From Bradyrhizobium sp. G127 (lineage in GTDB: Bacteria > Pseudomonadota > Alphaproteobacteria > Rhizobiales > Xanthobacteraceae): DNA of 64,000 nt. The translations under genes and the position numbers were made by a program. Below the pieces are notes generated by a model. The model was not told the origin of the DNA and ran no database searches. It saw nothing but the letters and a program-made list of their open reading frames with translations. Shown piece by piece: positions 28,501-35,791 of this stretch; position 1 is the stretch's first letter, and each line of letters opens with the position of its first letter. The stretch lies in assembly GCF_021502575.1 (NCBI RefSeq), contig NZ_JAKFGN010000001.1:2294001-2358000 (forward strand), read 5' to 3'.

Positions 28501-28768
28501 GATGACGGTGGTCGCTATCATGGCGGGGCTGCTGCCGATCATGTGGAGCACTGGCACTGGCTCTGAGATCATGCAGCGCATCGCCGTGCCGATGATCGGC
28601 GGCATGATCTCGTCAACGTTGCTGACGCTGATCGTGATCCCCGCGATCTATGGGTTGATCAAGGGCTTCCGTTTGCCGGCGAATAATCGCGGAAACGGTC
28701 ATCCGCCGTCGTGGGCCATCGAGCCGATCAAGGAAGACTCGCGACTTGTTTCGGAACCCGCCGAGTGA
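25571..28768 (+). CDS. cusA: CusA-type heavy-metal efflux RND transporter
   Basis: The 1065-residue inner-membrane proton antiporter has twelve helices and two large periplasmic loops. The helix 4 motif GAMVDAAIVMIEN (D402) with GGIAIAI before it is of the kind found in the Cu/Ag (HME4) and related CusA/CzcA group. The start MIARVISWSARNLLLVL is typical. It forms the pump with CusB. No outer-membrane CusC gene is present in the window, so that part must come from elsewhere. A c-type cytochrome gene follows. Confidence 0.94.
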   Translation: MIARVISWSARNLLLVLFGTGFAAAAGIYALVHLPLDAIPDLSDTQVIVYTEYPGQAPQVIEDQVTYPLTTAMLTVPRSKVVRGFSFFGVSFVYVIFEDGTDIYWARSRVLEFLNGAASRLPAGVSPTIGPDATGVGWVYQYAVVSKELNLADTRTIQDWNLKFALAKAEGVAEVASVGGFVKQYNVILDPQRMRDLGITMQKMRDAIRASNADVGGRTVELSEFEYVIRGKGYLKGINDLGNIVLKTNNGTPVLLRDVARVELGPDERRGIAELNGEGEVASGIVLQRFGVNALDVIENVKKRFKEIASSLPKSVEIVPVYDRSNLINAAIATLKHTLLEESIVVAFVCIVFLLHVRSALVAILMLPVGVLMAFGAMKLLGIGSNIMSLGGIAIAIGAMVDAAIVMIENAHKHLERAEPGRSRVDILINAASEVGPALFFSLLIITVSFMPIFTLESQEGRMFSPLAFTKTFAMAAAALLSVTLVPALMIIFVRGKIVPEHKNPINRFLIWIYRPVIKAVMRAKALVILIALAIVVVTVWPARQLGTEFMPNLNEGTLLYMPTTLPGISVTKAGELLQMQDRIIRSFPEVASVYGKAGRAATATDPAPSEMFETIVNLKPKEQWRPGVTIDGLIAEMDKSLQFPGVSNAWTMPIKARIDMLSTGIRTPIGVKVIGTDLVVIDKLAKQIEQVLKAVPGTSSAYAERGIGGYYLDVTPDREALARYGIMVQDVQDVIATALGGQTVTTTVEGRQRYSVNMRYPRDLRENPQAIANDVLVPMPAGGAVPLGEVAKIEPARGPTSIRTENGQLATYIYVDIRDRDLGGYVADAQQAVQASIQFPAGYYVVWSGQYEYLERATARLKIVVPVTLLIIFLLLYLNFRSITETMIVMLSLPFALVGGIWLMWALGFNLSVAVAVGFIALAGVAAETGVVMLIYLNQALAEIKAQRDAEKRTLTRHDLYDAIMEGAVERVRPKMMTVVAIMAGLLPIMWSTGTGSEIMQRIAVPMIGGMISSTLLTLIVIPAIYGLIKGFRLPANNRGNGHPPSWAIEPIKEDSRLVSEPAE

Positions 28769-28842
28769 GCTGAATCATGATGGTCTTATCGGCAGCGGCG
28801 TTCATCAAGTATCTCCGCTCTGGCAATAAGGAAGGGTCAGCC

Positions 28843-29553
28843 ATGGACAGGTCCATCATGACGGTGCTTGCGACAATCGTATTCTTGCCGCCTGCATTTG
28901 CACAGCAGGGCGATGCAGCTCGAGGCCAGCGCGATTTCCAGGTCTGCGCGCCATGCCACTCGCTGGAATCTGATCGAAACATGACGGGACCAAGTCTCGC
29001 CGATCTGTGGAACCGAAAAGCTGGTACGCTGCCGAGCTTCAGCCGGTACTCACAGGCCCTGAAGTCGTCGGGAATTACCTGGGACGACACCACGCTCAAC
29101 GAGTGGCTTCGGGATCCGCAACACCTCATTCCTGGCAACACGATGCCGTTCCCCGGCGTAAAGGACGCGGGACGGCGCGGCGATCTTTTGGCGTTTCTCA
29201 AGGAGGCGACCCAGCCCGGTCACGCTCCGCCATCGGTCGTGCAACGCGGCAATCAAATGGGCGGGATGATGGGCATGATGGGTGGCGGCGCGGTGCCAAA
29301 TCTCAAAAAGCTTGAGCCTGATGAACGGGTCCAGACGATCACGCATTGCCGGGATACCTACCGGGTGACGACCGCAGACGGGAAAACGCGGGATTTCTGG
29401 GAGCGAAATCTGAGGTTCAAGACTGACGTAGGTGAAGATGGGCCACAGAAAGGTGCTCCGGCGATCGTATCGGCAGGCATGATGGGAGACCGGGCCGACG
29501 TGATCTTCGCAGTACCCGAAGAGATCAGCGGAGCCATCTCATCGCATTGTTGA
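28843..29553 (+). CDS. Secreted class I c-type cytochrome with Met-rich stretch
   Basis: The 236-residue protein has a signal sequence (1-20, ending AFA) and a cytochrome c domain with C35-A-P-C38-H39 and a likely axial Met101 in NTMPFPG. A Met/Gly stretch (NQMGGMMGMMGGG, residues 137-149) links it to an 85-residue C-terminal domain of unknown function with Cys169 and a terminal Cys236. GGAAGG precedes ATG 28843; the longer frame from 28777 has no comparable signal sequence. The Met-rich linker and position after cusA suggest copper contact, which is inference. Confidence 0.82.
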   Translation: MDRSIMTVLATIVFLPPAFAQQGDAARGQRDFQVCAPCHSLESDRNMTGPSLADLWNRKAGTLPSFSRYSQALKSSGITWDDTTLNEWLRDPQHLIPGNTMPFPGVKDAGRRGDLLAFLKEATQPGHAPPSVVQRGNQMGGMMGMMGGGAVPNLKKLEPDERVQTITHCRDTYRVTTADGKTRDFWERNLRFKTDVGEDGPQKGAPAIVSAGMMGDRADVIFAVPEEISGAISSHC

Positions 29554-29627
29554 TCGGCGCCAAGCCCATCAACCCACGACGGTGGGAAACTGGGTCAACG
29601 ATTTTTCGATCCAGGGCGCTGTCGACT

Positions 29628-29653
29628 GTAACCAAACCGGCTGGATCAGCGAA
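29628..29653 (+). promoter_or_regulatory. ECF sigma promoter of the sigma/anti-sigma operon
   Basis: GTAACC (29628-29633), a 16-base spacer, then CGAA (29650-29653), 20 bases before the sigma gene start. The same elements with the same spacing occur at 30907-30932. This corresponds to the promoter class used by SigF-type ECF factors with NrsF anti-sigma proteins in Caulobacter, and indicates autoregulation. Confidence 0.75.
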
Positions 29654-29673
29654 CTCATAGAGATAATGCAAGT

Positions 29674-30231
29674 ATGACGACCCACGAAATCGAACTCAAG
29701 ACACTGATGCTTGCCAGCCTGGATGGCGACGCGGCCTCGCATCGCGCGCTGCTCGAGCGATTGAGCCGCCGTCTGCGCGCGTACTACAAGGGCAAGCTTG
29801 TGAGAATTGGGAGGGGCGCAGCAGAGGCGGAAGATTTGGTCCAAGAGGCGGTATTGGCGATCCATTTCAAGCGGCATACCTATGATCCCGCCGAGCCTTT
29901 GACGCCCTGGGTGCACGCCATTGCACGCTACAAGCTGATCGATTTCTTACGTCGGACTCGCGCATCACTTGCCGATGTACCTATCGACGAGGCCGATACC
30001 ATAATGGCGCACGATGACAATCTCAGCGCCGAAAGTAGTCTCGACCTTAAGCGGCTGATGCAACGGTTGCCGGAAAAAATGCGATGTTCCATCGAGGCGG
30101 TGAAACTGGACGGACGGAGTATCGCTGAAGCTGCAGACCGGTGCGGTATCTCGGAATCGGCCGTAAAAGTGAACATTCACCGTGGGCTCAAGGCGCTGGC
30201 TGCCTTGATTGCCCGGGAAGTCAGAACATGA
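29674..30231 (+). CDS. sigF: ECF RNA polymerase sigma factor (SigF type)
   Basis: The 185-residue sigma factor has region 2 over about 22-95 (EDLVQEAVLAIHFKRHTYDP, then WVHAIARYKLIDFLRR) and region 4 over about 125-180 (RSIAEAADRCGISESAVKVNIHRGLKAL). Its stop overlaps the start of the nrsF gene (ATGA), the usual arrangement for an ECF factor and its cognate anti-sigma. NrsF partnership places it with the Caulobacter SigF group, which responds to metal stress. A matching promoter precedes it. Confidence 0.92.
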   Translation: MTTHEIELKTLMLASLDGDAASHRALLERLSRRLRAYYKGKLVRIGRGAAEAEDLVQEAVLAIHFKRHTYDPAEPLTPWVHAIARYKLIDFLRRTRASLADVPIDEADTIMAHDDNLSAESSLDLKRLMQRLPEKMRCSIEAVKLDGRSIAEAADRCGISESAVKVNIHRGLKALAALIAREVRT

Positions 30232-30869
30232 AGACAGATGATTTGGTTGAGATGCTGAGTACGAACGTTGAGCCGGTTGACCGTCGGCTGGTCGGTCGAA
30301 CGGTTTGCATCGCCGTTGCTGCTGCTTCAGTGTTGGCGTTTGCGTTCATGCTGATCGGGCTGGGTATCCGGCCAGATCTGATGACGGTCCGCGCCTTCAC
30401 GTTCTTGTTGCTGAAGCTCGCGTTCACGGTTGGGGTCGTAGGCGTGGCATCGGTCTATCTTACAAAGCTGGCACGCCCCGGAGGGGAGCGCCGAACCTCG
30501 TCTTTTTTGGTTACTATGCCGTTCGCCGCGATTGTGCTGCTTGCAGCAATCAGCCTTGGGTTCGCGCCCAGATCGCACTGGGACAAGATGATCGTGGGAG
30601 ATGAGTGGCTTGAGTGTCTTCTCTCCATTCCGGTCATCGCGATCGTGCCCTTCGCCACTGCCATCTGGGCCCTGCGAAAATCTGCCCCAACGGACCTCGT
30701 TCGCACGGGAGCTTTCGCCGGTCTCATTTCTGGCGGTGTGAGTGCGATGGCTTATTCCCTTCATTGCGCCGACGATTCATTGCCGTTTGTTGCAGTCTGG
30801 TACGGAGGCACGATTGCGCTGTGCACCTTCGCAGGCGCAATATTCGGACCGCGGTTGTTGCGGTGGTAG
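30228..30869 (+). CDS. nrsF: NrsF-family transmembrane anti-sigma factor (DUF1109)
   Basis: The 213-residue protein has six predicted membrane helices, holds the ECF factor at the membrane and releases it on signal. Two Cys residues fall at positions 130 (EWLECLLSIP) and 180 (YSLHCADDSLPF), in the same places as the two functionally important Cys of Caulobacter NrsF (about 131 and 181), which sense metal or thiol stress. Encoded last in the operon after a four-base overlap, it fits the metal-resistance context. Confidence 0.9.
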   Translation: MKTDDLVEMLSTNVEPVDRRLVGRTVCIAVAAASVLAFAFMLIGLGIRPDLMTVRAFTFLLLKLAFTVGVVGVASVYLTKLARPGGERRTSSFLVTMPFAAIVLLAAISLGFAPRSHWDKMIVGDEWLECLLSIPVIAIVPFATAIWALRKSAPTDLVRTGAFAGLISGGVSAMAYSLHCADDSLPFVAVWYGGTIALCTFAGAIFGPRLLRW

Positions 30870-30906
30870 CGGATCGTGCAGGTTGTTTTCACGTCAGCGT
30901 GAGGTT

Positions 30907-30932
30907 GTAACCGGCCGGTGATTTGCTTCGAA
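30907..30932 (+). promoter_or_regulatory. Second ECF sigma promoter, identical elements
   Basis: GTAACC (30907-30912), a 16-base spacer, then CGAA (30929-30932). Both elements and the spacing equal those upstream of the sigma gene. It lies 52 bases before the start of the small secreted protein, making that gene a probable sigma target. Confidence 0.75.
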
Positions 30933-30984
30933 CTCATTTGTAGAAGCGCACGTGACGCGCTTCTCAATGACAAGGAGCCGGACC

Positions 30985-31254
30985 ATGTTAAAGAAAAGCT
31001 TTCTCACGATTTCGCTCATGCTGCCGCTTGTAGCGATATCAGCCGCAGCCCACGCAGGCTCGACAATCAGCGATAAGAGCTATTGGCCGAATGAGGCCAG
31101 GCGGACTGTATATACATATGGTGTAACCGCCCCGCAAAACGACCCGAGTTCTGCGTTCGCGTCCTCAGTAATGGCGCCGCGTTTTCAGGTTTCGCCGAGG
31201 GGCAGTACAGGCGGAAGCGGCCCGCGCTATCACGGCGGTCCGAAATTCCAGTGA
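30985..31254 (+). CDS. Small secreted protein, likely ECF sigma target
   Basis: The 89-residue protein starts at ATG 30985 with AAGGAG eight bases upstream. A clear signal sequence (1-24, ending AHA) is followed by a 65-residue mature part with no Cys. It begins STISDKSYWPNEA and ends in a Gly/Ser/Pro-rich tail (STGGSGPRYHGGPKFQ). I recognise no family. The promoter upstream ties it to the SigF-NrsF system, so a periplasmic or secreted stress function is the best guess. Confidence 0.7.
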   Translation: MLKKSFLTISLMLPLVAISAAAHAGSTISDKSYWPNEARRTVYTYGVTAPQNDPSSAFASSVMAPRFQVSPRGSTGGSGPRYHGGPKFQ

Positions 31255-32082
31255 CGTCTAAACGAGTAGAATGCTTCGCGTCGTTGTCGCGCAGCATTGA
31301 ATATTCTGGACGTAAGCAATGGGTTGCGGATGAGGCGGATCACCGCAACCCTCTCACCGCGAAGGGGGCAATAGATTCCCAAATGAATGAGAAATTAGGT
31401 AGCTATGTGATTTCGCATTCTAAAGCAGCGAGTCAAACTGGTCTGGAGGCCGTCATAAAGGAGGTGGTCTCAATATCCATGGACTGCAGTGACTTGTCTT
31501 CACGAGTCGAGGGAGGTTCAAGTTAGACCCCCGGGTAGGGTGCGATTGCTCCGTAGAATAGTTAGCTTCCCAGCGACGTTCGCGCAGGGGACATGTGATT
31601 GTTTGCTGACGCTATCCAGCGACATCTATCGGTACGCAGAATCTGCGAGCGTGATCACGTTCGAACACTTCTCGTCGAAGTATCTATCCTCGAAAGACAG
31701 CGATAGACGGATTTTGCGAAGCCCAAAAATGCGCGTGCAACTTCAACAGCGAAGAAAATCTGACGGTATGGGGGACGGTATTGAAGAATCAAGGCAGCGA
31801 AAACATTCGCTGTTTCAATATTTTGAAAGGGCGATTGATGAGAGAGTGGGAGTGACGGATACGAACGGTGGCAAGAGCGTAGTTTCGGCGGTGGTTTTGG
31901 CCTTCGCTCAGTGCCGTTTTCGTTCGTCTTTCATTCCCATTGTTGGCCCTCTCGATTTCTGTCTCGCAGGCGGCGAGCCACGCGCGACGGGTGCTGGTTA
32001 GAGCTGGGTCGGAATGGGCGCGTTCGCGAAAGACCTCGTCGCCGCTTAGCGGCAGAGGAAAAGCTGCCCTCCGTCAAATGAG
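31255..32082. other. 828-base stretch without a recognised gene
   Basis: Two overlapping plus-strand ORFs (31251-31526 and 31489-32001) lack recognisable domains and good starts, and their composition is more AT-rich than flanking genes. A 9-bp stem hairpin (GGGTTGCGG/CCGCAACCC, 31321-31351) lies near the left end. This could be decayed coding DNA between accessory modules. I see no tRNA, insertion sequence end or attachment site. Confidence 0.5.
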
Positions 32083-32122
32083 TATAGCGATGCTATAGAC
32101 ATGTTTATATAGCGGTGCTATA
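32083..32122 (+). promoter_or_regulatory. Two tandem 15-bp operators before the TetR gene
   Basis: TATAGCGATGCTATA (32083-32097) and TATAGCGGTGCTATA (32108-32122) are nearly identical dyads 25 bases apart, the second ending eight bases before the TetR start. Both overlap TATA-like promoter elements. This is a typical TetR autoregulatory site. Confidence 0.75.
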
Positions 32123-32130
32123 CTCCGAAA

Positions 32131-32706
32131 ATGGATACGAAGACGGCACTGGTGGCGGCGGCCTTGACGCTGATCGAGCGGGAGGGCGAGACGCATTTCT
32201 CGACGCGGGCGGTCTGCGACATCGCGAAGGTGACAGCGCCCACACTCTATCATCATTTCCAGAGCGCCGACGGTCTGCTGAGCGCGGCGATCACCGAAGC
32301 GTTCGAGCAGTTCTTGTCATCGAAGAGGTCGGCCATCCAGTCGCCCGACCCGGTTGCGGCGCTGATTGAAGGCTGGGACAACTATGTTGCATTCGCTGCG
32401 GCGCGCCCGCGCCTTTACGCGGCGATGATGGCGCGTTTCCTTTCCGGCGCCGATCTGCCTGCGGCCCGTGAGGGACAGGCGATGCTGCGCCACCGCGTCG
32501 CGCAGATCGAGGCCGCCGGCCGATTGGCGATCGCGTCCGAGGCGGCTGTTCAAGTCGTCTGGGCCTCTGTGAATTCGGCCGCGATGTTGTTCCTGGGCGC
32601 CACGCTCCAGCCGGGGGTCGGGATGGGAACACCAGATCCCGCCACCGTCGCCGGCCTGCGCGACGCCGCCATGCGGGCAATCTGCACCTCAGTTTTACCG
32701 GAGTAG
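32131..32706 (+). CDS. TetR-family transcriptional repressor
   Basis: The 191-residue protein has an N-terminal TetR HTH (about 5-50: FSTRAVCDIAKVTAPTLYHHFQSADGLL) and an all-helical ligand domain. Two operators sit directly upstream, so it is probably autoregulated. The SDR gene begins four bases after its stop, so the enzyme is the likely regulated target. The ligand is unknown. Confidence 0.88.
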   Translation: MDTKTALVAAALTLIEREGETHFSTRAVCDIAKVTAPTLYHHFQSADGLLSAAITEAFEQFLSSKRSAIQSPDPVAALIEGWDNYVAFAAARPRLYAAMMARFLSGADLPAAREGQAMLRHRVAQIEAAGRLAIASEAAVQVVWASVNSAAMLFLGATLQPGVGMGTPDPATVAGLRDAAMRAICTSVLPE

Positions 32707-32710
32707 ATGT

Positions 32711-33679
32711 ATGAAAATCCTTGTGACCGGCGGGTCCGGCTTTCTCGGCTCGCGTCTTATTCCCAATCTCGTAGCGGAAGGCCATGACGTCTTCGCCATG
32801 GCCCGCTCGTCCGCGGCCGACGGCAAGCTGCGCGCGCTCGGAGCGAAGCCCGTTCGCGGCGACATGAACAATCTCGGCGGCATGGTGATGCCGCCGGTCA
32901 ACGCGGTGATCCATCTGGCCGCCCACTTTCACTTCGCCGGTCCGCGCGCGCCTTACTTCCATGTCAACGTGGATGGCACCAAAGCTCTGCTCGAGGCCGC
33001 ACAGGCGGCAGGCGTTTCATCCTTCATCTATCTGACGGCCGCCGCCGTTATCATGGACGATCGCGGCTCGCCGATCCGCAACGCCGATGAGCGTGCGCCG
33101 ACCTTTCCGGATAGTTTCTCGCCCTACATCGCCAGCAAGGCGACGAGCGAGGCTGGCGTTCTTGCGACCAGCCGGCCTGGTTTCCGCACCATCGCCATTC
33201 GGCCGCCGGGCATCTGGGGGCCGGGCGACGCCTTCAGCCGTAACATCCCGCACGCGATCAGGTCGGGCCAGTTCGCCTTCATCGCGCGCGGCGAATATCC
33301 CTATTCCACCTGCCATGTCGACAATGTCGCCGAAGCGCTGATCTGCGCTCTCGATCGGGGCGAAGGCGGCAAGGCCTACTTCGTTCGCGATCCCGACAAC
33401 ACGACCTTCCGCGCCTTCATCGACGGACTGGCAAAGCTGCAGGGGCTTTCGATCGACAAGCTACGTTCGGTTCCCTATGGCGCGGCCTTCTTCATGGGGC
33501 GCATGATGGAATTCGGCGCAAGACTCAGGCGCTCGGATCAGGATCCCGCGCTGACCCGAACCATGGTGCGCATGATCGGCCGCGAGTTCACGATCGACGA
33601 TAGCGCTGCGCGGCGTGATCTGGGTTATGTAGGCAAGGTCTCGCGTCTGGAGGGGCTGGCCTCTTACGGTGCGGGTTAG
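32711..33679 (+). CDS. Extended SDR (NAD-dependent epimerase/dehydratase family)
   Basis: The 322-residue oxidoreductase has the NAD-binding TGGSGFLG motif at residues 6-13, HLAAH near residue 75, and the catalytic Tyr-Lys pair in YIASK, as in 3-beta-hydroxysteroid dehydrogenase-like extended SDRs. It is transcribed with the TetR regulator four bases upstream. Substrate is unknown. The following 218 bases to the convergent SDR gene contain nothing I can support. Confidence 0.85.
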   Translation: MKILVTGGSGFLGSRLIPNLVAEGHDVFAMARSSAADGKLRALGAKPVRGDMNNLGGMVMPPVNAVIHLAAHFHFAGPRAPYFHVNVDGTKALLEAAQAAGVSSFIYLTAAAVIMDDRGSPIRNADERAPTFPDSFSPYIASKATSEAGVLATSRPGFRTIAIRPPGIWGPGDAFSRNIPHAIRSGQFAFIARGEYPYSTCHVDNVAEALICALDRGEGGKAYFVRDPDNTTFRAFIDGLAKLQGLSIDKLRSVPYGAAFFMGRMMEFGARLRRSDQDPALTRTMVRMIGREFTIDDSAARRDLGYVGKVSRLEGLASYGAG

Positions 33680-33897
33680 CCGCAGATGAGGCTTCGAAGA
33701 ACGCAGGAGATACGTACAGCATGGGCGATCGCCACGCCGACGTCGATCGGGATGCCGACGCGTCAGGTAACAGCGTGCAGCCAACTATCGCCGTTGGCAG
33801 CAAGTCCAGCATTCCGCAAAGCTGGCAGCGTTCAGAACAAGGAGCCTGGTCAGAAATTGCGGTTATGCCGGCGGGGAAATTATCCTGAGGCATCCCT

Positions 33898-34713
33898 TCA
33901 GAGTATCCCTTGCTGGGCAGCTTGATAAACAGTCCTCACCGCTGCTTGAAATCCAAGGCTGCGAGACAGTGAGACGTCGATATGAAGATACCAAGGGTTC
34001 TGCATTGGTTCGGATGACGGGTCCATAGTTTCACCGACAAGCCTGACCAGTTCGTAGATCGTGGTGGGCGCTTCGTCAGAAATGTTCACGATGCGACCGT
34101 CGAACGCCCCGGCCAGCGCCAGCTTCATCGCGGTCGCAATGTCGCGATGATGTATTGTGCTCATTCGGTTGGCGGGATGAAATCCGACGGCAGCTAAGTG
34201 CTTTGGCAGCGCCTCCAGATGGCCATCCCCGTCGCCGTAGACGAACGGGAACCGAAGGATTGACCAGTTCAGGCCGCTTTCGCGCAGCGCTTTCTCCGCG
34301 GCGACCTTGCTGGCCGGATAGGCCTGCTCCGGTTCGACGGCATCGGTCTCGCGCCCGGGATAGGGGGTATTCCTGCTGTAGACGTTGCTCGTGCTCGCCA
34401 TGATGAAGCGTGCCTGGGGGGCGTGGGCCTGGGCCGCAGCAAGGAGGTTGCGTGTTCCCTCCAGGTTACTCTTCCAGATCAGGTCGGTGTCCTGGGTGCG
34501 AAACACCGCCGCCAGATGGACGATCGCCGAAACTCCATCGACAGCGTGCGCCAACGAAGCCGGATCGAAGAGTTCGCCTTCCACACTCTTCACCCCAGCA
34601 GGGGCGTCCTTGCCGGGACGAACCAGAGCGCGACAGTCCACCCCAGCTTCTACGAAGCGCGGCAGCAGGCGTTCACCAACCAATCCGGTCGCGCCGGTCA
34701 TCAGGATTGTCAT
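33898..34713 (-). CDS. NAD(P)-dependent SDR epimerase-like oxidoreductase
   Basis: The 271-residue protein has the dinucleotide motif TGATGLVG at residues 6-13, HLAAVF near 67, a STSNVYS strand and the catalytic YPASK. It is shorter than UDP-sugar epimerases and resembles atypical extended SDRs. The start codon overlaps the stop of the upstream MarR gene (ATGA), so both form an operon controlled by that regulator. Confidence 0.85.
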   Translation of the reverse strand: MTILMTGATGLVGERLLPRFVEAGVDCRALVRPGKDAPAGVKSVEGELFDPASLAHAVDGVSAIVHLAAVFRTQDTDLIWKSNLEGTRNLLAAAQAHAPQARFIMASTSNVYSRNTPYPGRETDAVEPEQAYPASKVAAEKALRESGLNWSILRFPFVYGDGDGHLEALPKHLAAVGFHPANRMSTIHHRDIATAMKLALAGAFDGRIVNISDEAPTTIYELVRLVGETMDPSSEPMQNPWYLHIDVSLSRSLGFQAAVRTVYQAAQQGIL

Positions 34714-35168
34714 GGTCGTGTTCCTTTCAGTCGTTGATTGAGCCGCTCGGTCGCCGCTTTGAGCACGCGTGCGGTGGTCTCAAGGTCGGCTTCGGAGAAG
34801 CCAGCGAACGCCGTGTCATGGATGAAGCCCAGGTCGGGCAACTCGCCCCACAGCGTCTTTCCCGCCTGTGTCAGGCGCAGCAGCTTTTGGCGCTGATCGA
34901 CGGCATCGGGAATCTGTTCGACGAGACGCTTCCGAACGAGCGTTCCAATGATGATGCTCAACGTCGCGCGTTCGATCTCGAGCAATCGCACCAGGTCGCG
35001 CTGCATCGTCGGGCCGAGATGGGTCAGTTGATGGAGAACATACCACTGCGTCGCACCGAGACCGTGAGGCCGGAGGGCATCCTCCATCATCGCGCGTCCT
35101 GCGAAATAACACCGCTTCGCCCAAGCCCCGACTGAGGCGTCGCGGGGCTGATTTATTTTGTTAGCCAT
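34710..35168 (-). CDS. MarR-family transcriptional regulator
   Basis: The 152-residue winged-helix repressor has the DNA-binding region around residues 50-100 (TMQRDLVRLLEIERATLSII, then wing DQRQKLLRLT). It is the first gene of an operon with an SDR gene. An 8-bp-arm inverted repeat lies 7-30 bases before its start and fits autoregulation. Confidence 0.88.
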   Translation of the reverse strand: MANKINQPRDASVGAWAKRCYFAGRAMMEDALRPHGLGATQWYVLHQLTHLGPTMQRDLVRLLEIERATLSIIIGTLVRKRLVEQIPDAVDQRQKLLRLTQAGKTLWGELPDLGFIHDTAFAGFSEADLETTARVLKAATERLNQRLKGTRP

Positions 35169-35174
35169 CTGACA

Positions 35175-35198
35175 ATTATGTTAGCCTGCAAACATAAT
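35175..35198 (-). promoter_or_regulatory. Inverted repeat, candidate MarR operator
   Basis: ATTATGTT (35175-35182) and AACATAAT (35191-35198) are perfect arms separated by eight bases, directly before the MarR start codon in an otherwise GC-rich region. The spacing suits a MarR dimer. Confidence 0.65.
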
Positions 35199-35304
35199 GT
35201 CAATGGTGTCCGTGTGGGCCGGCAGACGGTGGATGGTCTGATCTGCTCATCCAACAGCAATGAGATCAAATCACCGCGTTGATGATTCCGATCGAAGGCA
35301 GCGC

Positions 35305-35791
35305 TCACGCGCCGCCGAACTTCCAGACTGGGATGCCTGGCTTCTTGGCCTTGTCGGGGAGGTTGTCGTTGATGCCGGCGCCGGGGAGGTGCATCACCCC
35401 TTCAGCAGAACCTCCAGCATCTCCTCGTTGCGCTTGAAGGGCGCTGCTCGGCCGTGCTTCGTCCAGTCCGGTGCGAAGCCGATCTGCGGCACGTTGCGGT
35501 TCGTCGCCCAAAGGGATGCGATCTTTTCCGCGCCTTTCGGCGCCTTGCCGTGCATCAGCCCATGTCCGGGTGCTTTTCGTGCACCTGATCGAGCTTGGAC
35601 CAGATCAGCCGGGGGGCGTTGAAGTCGAGCCCGCCGGTGACAAGGTCTTCGGACCAGGCGGAAGAAGGATCGTCTGCTCGGCCCGTCGTTTCGCTGCCAG
35701 GAAGTCGCGGCTGTCGATCATCGCCGCGGGCATCACTGCACTTTCGGTCATTTCTCTCGCGCTGACCGTCGTCTTCCGTACCCGCATTCAC
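35305..35791 (-). pseudogene. Broken DUF2493 gene (plasmid/ICE-type SLOG protein)
   Basis: Pieces in different frames add up to the C-terminal half of a DUF2493 protein: AAMIDSRDFLAAKRRAEQ, then TGGLDFNAPRLIWSKLDQVH, then LMHGKAPKGAEKIASLW, PDWTKHGRAAPFKRNEEML, and finally HLPGAGINDNLPDKAKK with IPVWKFGG. At least three frameshifts break it (for example at the GGGCTGATG near 35558 and the GGGG near 35405), and the N-terminal half is missing. DUF2493 proteins of this type are common on alphaproteobacterial plasmids and integrative elements, so this is mobile-element debris. Confidence 0.75.

Noticed and set aside
31489-32001. 170-residue plus-strand ORF
   Set aside because: No recognisable domain, composition unlike flanking genes and no ribosome site; kept only as an unassigned stretch.
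35305-35511. 68-residue intact ORF
   Set aside because: Most of it is an out-of-frame reading of the broken DUF2493 gene; only its last part is the true frame.
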